Assembly (NCBI GenBank): GCA_016789925.1
Contig: JAEUQD010000116.1
Span: 1 to 38,020, forward strand
Direction of reading: 5' to 3'
Length of the DNA: 38,020 bases
Source of the DNA: Bryobacterales bacterium
GTDB taxonomy: Bacteria > Acidobacteriota > Terriglobia > Bryobacterales > Bryobacteraceae
Each line of letters begins with the position of its first letter. Positions within the stretch are counted from its first letter, which is position 1. Below the pieces are notes generated by a model. That model worked only from the letters and a program-made list of their open reading frames with translations, was not told the origin of the DNA and did no database searches. Made by a program: the position numbers and the translations under genes. This document shows positions 15,821-22,926 of the stretch, one piece after another.

Positions 15821-16080
15821 CCGCGCTGCTCCCCATCAGACACCGGGACGACGTTCTACCGGCCTACCGGGGAACGCCGATCGCGGACCTGGTTACCTAC
15901 CACAACCTGAGAAGCGCACAGGGCCGCGGAGCGCGGCGCCAAAGAAAAGAGGAACAACGACTTCCGCCGCGCGTAGCAGGCTCCGTTGTGCGCGTGTTCC
16001 TTAGAAGCCTGCACCGGCTACTACCAGGCAAAGATTCGGTTTTCTCTACCAGATCGTTGAAGACGAGGCAACACGAGTAG
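15817..16080 (+). CDS. Small protein, possibly a truncated carbonic-anhydrase-like gene filled in by repeat R2
   Basis: The 87-aa frame overlaps hpf by 4 bases (ATGA). Its first 31 residues (LLPIRHRDDVLPAYRGTP, then IADLVTYHNL) resemble the beginning of a group of carbonic-anhydrase-like proteins that start with a similar P-AYR-TPI-LL-YHNL pattern; this is from memory and uncertain. After YHNL the frame enters the dispersed repeat at 15911-16000 (residues about 32-61, Arg-rich) and then a short basic tail. The catalytic part of any carbonic anhydrase is absent, so the gene is probably truncated, or the N-terminal resemblance is accidental. It ends 3 bases before the TerC gene. Confidence 0.45.
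   Translation: MTALLPIRHRDDVLPAYRGTPIADLVTYHNLRSAQGRGARRQRKEEQRLPPRVAGSVVRVFLRSLHRLLPGKDSVFSTRSLKTRQHE
15911..16000 (+). repeat. Dispersed ~91-bp repeat, copy R2
   Basis: This copy starts GAAGCGCACAGGGCCGCG, has AAGAGGAACA in the middle and ends TCCGTTGTGCGCGTGTTCC. The last 19 bases are identical to R1 read on the minus strand; the first 12 are identical as well. The ends form an imperfect inverted repeat (GCGCACA...TGTGCGC). It lies wholly inside a small open frame and keeps it open. Confidence 0.7.
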
Positions 16081-16083
16081 TCG

Positions 16084-17085
16084 ATGGGCATGGAAAGCAT
16101 AGGAACGCCTTTACTGTGGGTCGGCTTCACCGTGTTCGTGCTCGCGATGCTCGCCCTCGATCTCGGCGTGTTCCACCGCCGGGCGCATGCGGTTCACGTC
16201 CGGGAGGCGCTCCTTTGGACCCTGGTCTGGATCTCCCTGGCGATGATCTTCAACGTGGGGGTGTACTTTTGGTTCGGGTCCGAGCGCGCACTCGAGTTTC
16301 TCACTGGTTACGTCATCGAGAAAGCACTCTCGGTGGACAACATCTTCGTCTTCCTTGTGATCTTCTCCTACTTCGCGGTCCCGGCTGCGCTCCAACACCG
16401 GGTACTGTTCTGGGGAATCCTGGGCGCCTTGGTCATGCGGGCAATCTTCATATTTCTGGGGGCCGCCCTTCTCCAGCAGTTTCATTGGGTTATTTACGTC
16501 TTTGGGGCCTTCCTTTTGTTCACCGGCGTGAAGTTGTTGCTCCAGCAGGGGAGCGAGGTTCATCCCGAGCGCAATCCGTTGTTCCAACTATTCCGCAGGA
16601 TGGTTCCGTCAGTTAACGCCTACCGGGGCTCGCATTTCACGGTGGTCCAGGCCGGGAGGCGATATGCGACTCCGCTTCTCCTGGTCCTTGTGGCTATCGA
16701 GGCAACCGACCTCGTCTTTGCCGTCGACTCCATTCCGGCGGTCTTCGCGATCACCCGCGATCCGTTCATCGTGTATACATCGAACATCTTCGCCATACTC
16801 GGCCTGCGAGCTCTCTACTTTGCCCTCGCTGGCGTGATGGGCAGGTTCCACTACCTGAGGGTAGGCTTGGCGCTGGTATTAGCCTTCGTGGGCGCAAAGA
16901 TGATGCTCACCGACCTGTACAAGATCCCGATCGTGGCCTCCTTGGCCGTCGTCGCCGCTTTGCTCGCGGGTTCCGTCGTGGCTTCGCTGATCCGCCCTCC
17001 GGCCGTAGTGCCGCTCCCAATCCCTCCGGCTCGCGGACCGCTGCCGGCCCGGCTCACTGATCACCCCGAGGAGATCGAGCTATGA
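16084..17085 (+). CDS. TerC/Alx family integral membrane protein
   Basis: A 333-aa protein with about nine membrane segments. It shows the TerC family landmarks: LALDLGVFHRRAH near residue 24, GYVIEKALSVDNIFVFLVIF near 77-96 with the acidic pair E and D in membrane helices, RVLFWGILGALVMRAIFIF, and a second repeat-like AIEATDLVFAVDSIPAVFAI with conserved acidic residues near 207-217. TerC/Alx proteins are linked to tellurite resistance and to manganese or calcium export coupled to membrane protein folding. ATG 16084 or 16090 may be the start; neither has a strong ribosome site, so coupling with the upstream ORF is possible. The C-terminus is Pro-rich and cytoplasmic. Confidence 0.9.
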   Translation: MGMESIGTPLLWVGFTVFVLAMLALDLGVFHRRAHAVHVREALLWTLVWISLAMIFNVGVYFWFGSERALEFLTGYVIEKALSVDNIFVFLVIFSYFAVPAALQHRVLFWGILGALVMRAIFIFLGAALLQQFHWVIYVFGAFLLFTGVKLLLQQGSEVHPERNPLFQLFRRMVPSVNAYRGSHFTVVQAGRRYATPLLLVLVAIEATDLVFAVDSIPAVFAITRDPFIVYTSNIFAILGLRALYFALAGVMGRFHYLRVGLALVLAFVGAKMMLTDLYKIPIVASLAVVAALLAGSVVASLIRPPAVVPLPIPPARGPLPARLTDHPEEIEL

Positions 17086-17131
17086 GTTCCGGATCGCGGG
17101 GCATGGCCGCTGAATTCGGGAGGACTCCGCC

Positions 17132-17806
17132 GTGAGACTTGGCGAACGCAGGACGGCTTTGCTCGCGGTTTCTACAGTGGTCCTCTCCGCGGGGACTCTC
17201 ACCGCCGGAGAACTGTGGAGCTGGCATTCGGTTGATTTCACTTTGCTCAAAGCGCGCGGCGTTGAATGGGGATTACACACCAGAGTCCGGACCCGCGAGG
17301 GAGAGCTGCAACAAAGCCGTTCCGGCACCATTCTGAGATTCACGCCGCACTCGCGGTTGACCGTTGTTGGAGGCTACTACTACGGCAGAGAGGAAGACAC
17401 GCGCGAGGAGTGGCAAAACTCCCATCGCGTGTTCTCCGGCGCCGAAGCCCGCGTCTCTAGGAAGAGTGGCGTGTCGGTGGCCGTTCGCGGGCTGGTGGAG
17501 AGGTTTGCCACTGGTGGCCGGCCCAGTTTTACCCGTTTCCGCCACAGAATTCGCCTTTCGACGGACCACCGCATCGGCCCGTTCGCGAGTGGGGAGTGGT
17601 TCTGGGACGTCAAGGGCTACCTGGCCGGGCGCTATTCGAGCGGGCTGCGCTGGCGCAGCTCGAACTGGGCTTCCATGGAATTCGGCTATCTCTACGATGC
17701 GCGGAGCCCGCACCTTGGCCCACCGCGCCACGGTGTCGTCACGCAGCTTCTGCTAGAGCGCCGACGGGAACCGCACCCGCTCCTGCGCGGAGGACAACAG
17801 CGATGA
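17132..17806 (+). CDS. DUF2490-like outer-membrane beta-barrel protein
   Basis: The 224-aa protein starts at GTG 17132 with GGGAGG 9 nt upstream and has a signal peptide (TALLAVSTVVLSAGTLTAGE). The mature part is rich in alternating aromatic and charged strands (WSWHSVDFTLL, LTVVGGYYYGREE, NSHRVFSGAE, FTRFRHRIRLS, NWASMEFGYLYD), matching the pattern of DUF2490 barrels, including the tryptophan-led first strand and RFRHRIR. Function is unknown. The stop overlaps the ATG of the phosphate transporter gene (ATGA), which suggests that the barrel and the inner-membrane transporter are produced together, perhaps as an uptake pair; that is inference. Confidence 0.65.
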   Translation: MRLGERRTALLAVSTVVLSAGTLTAGELWSWHSVDFTLLKARGVEWGLHTRVRTREGELQQSRSGTILRFTPHSRLTVVGGYYYGREEDTREEWQNSHRVFSGAEARVSRKSGVSVAVRGLVERFATGGRPSFTRFRHRIRLSTDHRIGPFASGEWFWDVKGYLAGRYSSGLRWRSSNWASMEFGYLYDARSPHLGPPRHGVVTQLLLERRREPHPLLRGGQQR

Positions 17807-18786
17807 GCCCTGAACTCTTCGTCGTCCTTCTTCTCATCCTGGGAGCCGAATTCGTAAACGGCTGGACTGACGCGCCGAACGCCATCGCGACAGTCGTAGG
17901 AACCCGTTCGCTCCCCCCTGGTGCCGCGCTGGGCATGGCATCTGTATTCAACCTCATCGGCGTGATGTCCGGAACGGCAGTCGCGACCACCATCGGCACG
18001 GGCATCATCGACCCGAGTGCCGTGAGCTTGGCCACCGTCGGCGGAGCGATGGTCGGCATCATAACTTGGTCAAGCGCAGCGGCCCGATGGGGAATTCCAA
18101 CCAGCGAGAGTCATGCACTGGTCGCGGGTTTGGCCGGCGCGGGGCTAGCCTCCGCTGGTCCCTCGGTGCTTCTCTGGGCTGGATGGCAGAAGGTCCTCGC
18201 GGGGCTGCTCATTTCCACCTTTCTCGGTTTTGGAGCCGGCCTAAGCCTGATGCTGGTCGTTTATTGGTTCTTTCGGAAGGCCGTGCCCGGCACGGTCCGT
18301 GGCTTGTTTCGCTGGCTTCAGATCTGCTCCTCTGCGTTCATGGCCTTCAGTCACGGTTCCAACGACGGGCAGAAGTTTGTCGGTGCCTTCGTCCTCGCTC
18401 TGGTCCTGGGTGGGGTTCTGCCTACGTTCCACATTCCGGTTTGGGTCATACTCCTCTGCGCGACGGTGATGGCGATGGGAACCGCCGCCGGCGGTTGGAG
18501 AATCATCAAGACGCTGGGTAGCGGAGTCACAAAGCTCAAGACTCACCAGGGGTTTGCGGCGGAGCTAGCCGCTGCGGGTACGATCACCATGGCTTCATCA
18601 TTCGGTATCCCGCTCAGCACGACCCACACCATCTCGACATCGATCATGGGGGTCGGTTCGGTTCGCAGAATCCGCGCGGTGCGCTGGAGTGTGACCCACG
18701 ACCTGGTCATAGCGTGGCTGCTTACCTTTCCGATCTGCGCAGCCATCAGTTGGACGGTTGTGAGGCTAATCATGCTGATCAAGTAA
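17803..18786 (+). CDS. pit: PiT family inorganic phosphate transporter
   Basis: I start at ATG 17803 (GGAGG 9 nt upstream, 4-base overlap with the DUF2490 stop), giving 327 aa; the open frame extends upstream only through the shadow of that gene. The protein has the two inverted PiT signature motifs: FVNGWTDAPNAIATVVGTRS at about residues 17-36 and FSHGSNDGQKFVGAF at about 182-196, plus SESHALVAGLAGAGLA and ASSFGIPLSTTHTISTSIMG, each typical of the family. These are proton- or sodium-coupled phosphate (or metal-phosphate) symporters of the inner membrane. The usual PhoU-like (DUF47) partner gene is absent. It is the last clear gene of the right arm. Confidence 0.92.
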   Translation: MSPELFVVLLLILGAEFVNGWTDAPNAIATVVGTRSLPPGAALGMASVFNLIGVMSGTAVATTIGTGIIDPSAVSLATVGGAMVGIITWSSAAARWGIPTSESHALVAGLAGAGLASAGPSVLLWAGWQKVLAGLLISTFLGFGAGLSLMLVVYWFFRKAVPGTVRGLFRWLQICSSAFMAFSHGSNDGQKFVGAFVLALVLGGVLPTFHIPVWVILLCATVMAMGTAAGGWRIIKTLGSGVTKLKTHQGFAAELAAAGTITMASSFGIPLSTTHTISTSIMGVGSVRRIRAVRWSVTHDLVIAWLLTFPICAAISWTVVRLIMLIK

Positions 18787-18844
18787 TACCCCCCCGAAAC
18801 GGTTGGCATCATACCGGCAAGCGTCTTAATGAGGAAAGAAGTCA

Positions 18845-18997
18845 ATGCTGTTGTTTCCGCAGGGACAATCCGCGCTCTGCACGAGGCGGCTTCGGGCCAA
18901 GCTAGGACGGTTCACCATGCCTGTTGCTCTTATCCTTATCGGAAGCATGTATCTCGCCGGCGTATTGATCCGGATCGAGACGGCGATCCAAAGATGA
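18845..18997 (+). CDS. Possible small single-pass membrane peptide
   Basis: A 50-codon frame (or 26 codons from the internal ATG near 18917) ends with a hydrophobic helix, MPVALILIGSMYLAGVLIRI, then ETAIQR. The internal start is preceded by AGGA. It is unlike the two paralogous tiny proteins of the island. It follows pit by 58 bp on the same strand. Evidence is limited to hydrophobicity, so this remains a weak call. Confidence 0.3.
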   Translation: MLLFPQGQSALCTRRLRAKLGRFTMPVALILIGSMYLAGVLIRIETAIQR

Positions 18998-19181
18998 CTA
19001 CCGTTCGATGCAACCATTCAATCGCCGCTTGATGCCTTTCAATCCTAGTGTCGCTGATCAGCCTGACGCGTCACTGCGGCACGTCGGCCGAAATCCCACT
19101 GGCGAGCGCAAGGAGCGTAGAGACTTCCCCTGTGACGGGTCGCACTGTCCCAACTCACACTGTCGGGTTTCAGGCCGGTTC

Positions 19182-20042
19182 CATTACAATGGCAGCGGAG
19201 CGCTGCTCTCCATGACCTATCCGTCCAGCCAAGTCCCCGCCGGCGTCGTCTATAACCCCGTCGCGGGCGTCCAGGCTGTCTACAGCCGCAATGCCCTTTC
19301 CCAAATGAATCCCCTCACCGTCGGCGGTCAGTCCGTGGTCACCTCGGCCTGCTACAACATCGCCGGCCAGATGTGGAAGCAGCAGATCAAGGCCGGTTCC
19401 ACCGCCATCGGCGGCTGGGAATACTATTTCCCCGCCAGCGGCAACAACGGCCGCATCACCGGCACGAAGGACCTCCAATCCCTGGAAGCGCACAGGGCCG
19501 CGCGGCAGGCTCCGTTGTGCGCGTTTGATTCAATTGTGTTCACCTACCAGTACGACTCCCTCAATCGTCTCGTCAGCGCGACCAAGACCGGCGGTGGCTG
19601 GTCCGAGACTTACGTCTACGACGGCTTCGGCAACCTCACCACCAAGGGCGCCAGCACTTGGCTCGTTGATACCGCCACCAATCGCCTCCACTCCAGCACC
19701 GGAGCCACTTACGACAACAACGGCAACCTCACCGCCCTCTCCGGCGGAGTGAGTTTCAATTACGACACTGCCAACCGCGTCACCACCGCGAACCCGACGG
19801 GCGAGAAATACGGTTACACCACCGATAACCGCCGCGTCTATAAGTACCGTCCCGGCTGGGGCGAAGAAATCACTTTCTGGGGACCCACCGGCCGCCTCGC
19901 GACTTACCGCATCGACACCATCTCCAACGGCACGATGTACTTCGTCGAACAGACCCGCAACGTCTGGTTCGGCAGCCGCCTGCTCCGCACCGGACCCGCC
20001 GCCACCCCCACCAAACTCGCCACCGACCGCCTCGGCAGCTGA
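19182..20042 (+). pseudogene. RHS/YD-repeat protein fragment
   Basis: This 287-codon segment is an internal piece of an RHS-repeat protein: YNGSGALLSMTYPSSQVPAG, CYNIAGQM, FTYQYDSLNRLVSATKTGGG, ETYVYDGFGNLTTKG, ATYDNNGNLTAL, FNYDTANRVTTANPTGEKYG, ending LATDRLGS and a stop where full genes continue DRLGSVR into the core domain. The frame is open upstream to 19008, but that part (19008-19181) shows no YD repeats. There is no signal peptide, no RHS core and no toxin tip, so it is a fragment cut at both ends. Copy R3 of the dispersed repeat (19485-19523) is inserted in frame between two YD units. Confidence 0.8.
19485..19523 (+). repeat. Dispersed repeat, internally deleted copy R3
   Basis: This 39-bp copy has the left end (GAAGCGCACAGGGCCGCG) and the right end (GCAGGCTCCGTTGTGCGCG) found in R2 joined directly, without the central 50 bases. 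It is 13 codons long, so it preserves the RHS frame, adding about EAHRAARQAPLCA between DLQS and TYQYDSLNRL-type units. Confidence 0.65.
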
Positions 20043-20256
20043 ATCTCGTCCAACCAGGAAACCCCATCTTTTTCTCTTGGCATCCGAGATCGAACCATGA
20101 TACTCTCGCACGCAGAGAGGAGCAGTGTGTCTTTCCCCAAAACACCCTGGGGCGAGACTCCCTGGTCCTTTTTTCATTTCTTGGAAAGAAAGGATCTCGC
20201 TCCCATGCTCCCTCGGCCTCGGCCCGGCAACGCCTCCCTGTGCCCAGCCGTGGCTG

Positions 20257-20489
20257 GCCGGTTCGACACTTTTCGACACCCACGCCCAACCGAATCAACG
20301 CCCTGCGAAACGAAATCCCCCCAACCCCGCTGAGCCGCTTCGACACTTTTCGACAAGCCACGCCCAACCAAATCAACGCACTGCGAAACGAAGTCCCCCC
20401 AACCCCGCCGAGCCGCTTCGACACTTTTCGACGCCCCACGCCCAACCCAATCAACGCCCTGCGAAACGAATTCCCCCCCAACCCGCCAG
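20257..20489 (+). repeat. Three tandem 77-78 bp repeats
   Basis: Three adjacent units begin at 20257, 20334 and 20412. Each contains TTCGACACTTTTCGAC, then CCACGCCCAACC (one copy with a shifted base), AATCAACGCCCTGCGAAACG (one mismatch in unit 2) and a C-rich tail. Units differ by a few substitutions and one length change (77 versus 78), so no reading frame is preserved across all three. They contain no spacers of unrelated sequence and are therefore not CRISPR. Confidence 0.85.
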
Positions 20490-20504
20490 CGCAACCGACT
20501 GTCG

Positions 20505-20546
20505 GGGCCCTAACCCCCAGGGCCCTTCCAGGAACATCACTCCTGG
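20505..20546. other. Two adjacent hairpins beyond the tandem repeats
   Basis: GGGCCCT (20505-20511) pairs with AGGGCCC (20519-20525) across 7 bases, and right after it CCAGGA pairs with TCCTGG across 7 bases (about 20528-20546). No T-tract follows on either strand, so they are not clear intrinsic terminators. They lie 130 bases beyond the 3' end of the response-regulator gene. Confidence 0.4.
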
Positions 20547-20674
20547 ATCAGAGTTCGCGGGCAAGAGCACGGTTCGAGCGTTCGAGCAGGGGTAAGGTGG
20601 ATTTGGCGAGCGGGGTTACTGGTGGGCGAGGCCGCCACGGCCGAGTCTTCCCAAGCTTCGAGCCTTGCGGTACG

Positions 20675-21328
20675 TTAATTCGGAACCAAGCCCTGGCGGA
20701 TGGCGAAGCGCATGAGTTCGGCGCTGCTGCGGAGTTGGAGTTTGCGGAAGATGCGGTTGCGGTGGGCGTCGACGGTGTAGACGCTGATGTTGAGTTCGGC
20801 GGAGATGTCCTTGGCTTGCTTGCCTTCGGAGAGGAGGCGGAAGACGTCGAGTTCGCGGGCGGTGAGGAGGTCGAGGGGGCTGCCGACGAAACGCTGGTAG
20901 TCGGAAAGAACGGTGTTAGAGATGCCGGGGGCGATGTAGGCTTCGTTGTTGGCGACCGTGCGGACGGCGCGGAGCAGTTCGGCGTCGACGGATTCCTTGA
21001 GCAGGTAACCTTTGGCTCCGGCGCGAAGGGTTTCGCGCACGTAGTTGGAATCCTTGTGCATGGAAAGGATGAGGACGCGGACTTCGGGCCAGTTTTGGGC
21101 GATTTGCTGAGTGACCTCGACGCCGTTCATTTGGGGCATGGCGACATCGAGGAGGACGAGGTCGGGGTGGAGTTCACGGACGAGTTGGAGGGCTTGCTCG
21201 CCGTTGCCGGCTTCGCCGACGACCTCGAATTCGCGAGGATGCTGGGAGAGGATGAGACGGAAGCCGCGGCGTACCATGGCGTGGTCGTCGACAAGGAGGA
21301 TGCGGGTGGCGCGGACGGCGCTGGTCAT
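20675..21328 (-). CDS. NarL/FixJ family response regulator
   Basis: The 217-aa protein has an N-terminal receiver domain (ILLVDDHAMVRRGFRLIL, phospho-acceptor D61 in VLLDVAMPQMNG, S89, K111 in GYLLKES) and a C-terminal LuxR-type helix-turn-helix at about residues 153-210 (LTARELDVFRLLSEGKQAKD, then SVYTVDAHRNRIFRKL). Its ATG overlaps the stop of the histidine kinase gene by 4 bases, so the two are a cognate pair. Targets are unknown; the divergent SulP gene with the symmetrical sites at 22772-22802 is a candidate. Confidence 0.93.
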   Translation of the reverse strand: MTSAVRATRILLVDDHAMVRRGFRLILSQHPREFEVVGEAGNGEQALQLVRELHPDLVLLDVAMPQMNGVEVTQQIAQNWPEVRVLILSMHKDSNYVRETLRAGAKGYLLKESVDAELLRAVRTVANNEAYIAPGISNTVLSDYQRFVGSPLDLLTARELDVFRLLSEGKQAKDISAELNISVYTVDAHRNRIFRKLQLRSSAELMRFAIRQGLVPN

Positions 21329-22698
21329 AGGGATTCTCCGGCGGGGTGCAAATGGGCAAGGGGAACGGCCGGCGGTGTTTGCAGGGGGACCAGGGCATCG
21401 ATGGTCACGCCGGCGCCGGGAGTGGAGAAGACGGTGACGCGGCCGCCGACGGCGTGCGCGCGTTCCTTCATGCCGATCAAGCCGAGGGTGCTGTGACTGC
21501 GGCTGTCGGGTGCAAAGCCGCCACCGTTATCGGAGATCGTGAGATGGATATTGTCGCCGGAGCGTTCAAGGACCATCTCGACGGAGGACGCGAGGGTGTG
21601 GCGCGAGGTATTGGTGAGGGATTCCTGAGCGATGCGGAAGAGATGGGTTTCGACGAGAGGCGCGAGACGTTCGCGGACCTGGCTGCGATAGTCGACGGCG
21701 ATGCCGGTGCGCTGGGAAAAGCTGCGGGCGAGTTCGCGGAGGCCGGCGTCGAGGCCGAAGTCGTCGAGGATGCGAGGGCGGAGGAGTTGGGATAACTCGC
21801 GGGCGGTCGACTGGGCTTCCTTGACGAGTTCGACGGCATCGCGGAGGCGCTCGCGGCTTTCGGAATCGCCCGCCTGGACCACGCTCAGGGTGGAGCCGAT
21901 GGCGTTGAGGGCCTGGCCGAACTCATCGTGCATTTCCTGCGAGAAGCGGCGCGCGCTTTCTTCCTGCTCGGCGAGGGTGTGAAGAGAGAGTTTAGCGAGG
22001 GTTTCGGCGTGGTCTTCGAGGCGGCGGAAGGAAGCAATGGAACCGGCGACGGAGACGGCGGCGCAAACGGCGGCGAGAGCCAAGGCGACGAGGAAGAGGT
22101 TGCGGGCGGTTTGGACAAGGCCGGCGTCGAGAGTGAGTTGGGCGGCGCGCGACTGGGCAACATCCTGATAAGTCTCTTCCATGAGAGCGGCGGTCGCGGT
22201 GGTGAAGGCGTGGTAGAGGCGCGACAGGTCGGCCGAATTATTGCGGCGCTTCATGACGAGGTTGTTGACCTCGTCGAACAGAGGTTCGGCGGCCGATTGC
22301 ACGGCACGCCAGGCGGCAATCTCGGCCATGCTCCAGTTGCCGGCTAGGGCATCGTCGACGACGCGGCGTGTTTTCTCGCGCTCGATTTGGAACTCGCTGC
22401 CAAGCCGGACGAGGCCGGGCTGGGTGTGTTCGTCGGCAAGGGAGTAGAGGAGGACGCCGAGATTGGCCTGCTGGCGGGCCAATTGTTCGATGAGATTGGT
22501 TTCGCGAAGGTAGCGTTCGGAGAGGGCGCTGGTTTCGCGGTCGATGCGGCCGGTGGCGCCTAGGCCGATGATGCCCGAGGCAACCATCGCCACGAGAACG
22601 AGTCCGAACCCCGCCAGGAGAATCCGGACGAAGCGGCGCTCGATGCCACGGAAGCGGGTGTTTTCCCAATTGCGGTTGTCGAAGTACTTGGCCGTCAT
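21325..22698 (-). CDS. NarL-type sensor histidine kinase (HisKA_3)
   Basis: I use ATG 22698, giving 457 aa; the frame is open to 22890 but the extension is not protein-like. There are two membrane segments (about residues 24-48 and 202-223) enclosing an extracytoplasmic helical sensor of about 150 residues (LREQ-rich, four-helix-bundle-like). The cytoplasmic part has the HisKA_3 dimerisation helix with H257 in QEMHDEFGQALNAIGSTLS, then a HATPase with N box (QESLTNTSRH), G1 (DNGGGF, 390-395) and G2 (GLIGMKERAHAVGG). No HAMP domain is obvious. The stimulus cannot be inferred from sequence. Confidence 0.92.
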   Translation of the reverse strand: MTAKYFDNRNWENTRFRGIERRFVRILLAGFGLVLVAMVASGIIGLGATGRIDRETSALSERYLRETNLIEQLARQQANLGVLLYSLADEHTQPGLVRLGSEFQIEREKTRRVVDDALAGNWSMAEIAAWRAVQSAAEPLFDEVNNLVMKRRNNSADLSRLYHAFTTATAALMEETYQDVAQSRAAQLTLDAGLVQTARNLFLVALALAAVCAAVSVAGSIASFRRLEDHAETLAKLSLHTLAEQEESARRFSQEMHDEFGQALNAIGSTLSVVQAGDSESRERLRDAVELVKEAQSTARELSQLLRPRILDDFGLDAGLRELARSFSQRTGIAVDYRSQVRERLAPLVETHLFRIAQESLTNTSRHTLASSVEMVLERSGDNIHLTISDNGGGFAPDSRSHSTLGLIGMKERAHAVGGRVTVFSTPGAGVTIDALVPLQTPPAVPLAHLHPAGESL

Positions 22699-22771
22699 AG
22701 TTACATTCAGCCTCGCCAGCGCCTTCGTTCCATGATGCCAAGGAAAACCACTCCGTGGGAATCCCAGAAGA

Positions 22772-22802
22772 CTTGTAGGCCGACTACAAGGTCCGCTTGT
22801 AG
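22772..22802 (+). promoter_or_regulatory. Candidate operator of three CTTGTAG half-sites
   Basis: CTTGTAG (22772-22778) and CTACAAG (22784-22790) form a perfect inverted repeat with a 5-base gap, and a further direct CTTGTAG follows at 22796-22802. A second small dyad, TGGGA-A-TCCCA, lies about 10 bases upstream. The sites sit in the 228-bp gap between the divergent kinase and SulP genes. Binding by the NarL-type regulator is inferred from position only. Confidence 0.45.
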
Positions 22803-22926
22803 AGGTGCATCGAGCATGGTGGAACACCATTAGAAGTGTATTCCCAATCGCTTGTAACTGATTGAAGCCAAGAATATATGCAGTCAACACTAGTGCATCC
22901 CGAGTCCGTTCGAAACGAGGTGCCCG

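Noticed and set aside
17596-17802. N-terminal extension of the phosphate transporter
   Set aside because: It is the out-of-frame shadow of the DUF2490 gene; the ATG at 17803 has a good ribosome site and the usual PiT N-terminus.
18829-19032. 67-codon plus-strand frame after pit
   Set aside because: No hydrophobic or conserved features; the overlapping frame at 18845 is a better, though still weak, candidate.
20257-20489. CRISPR-like array
   Set aside because: Units are directly adjacent and related over their entire length; there are no unique spacers and no cas genes.
20240-21496. 418-codon plus-strand frame through the tandem repeats and over the response regulator
   Set aside because: Most of it is antisense to the response regulator; the repeat part changes frame between units of 77 and 78 bases.
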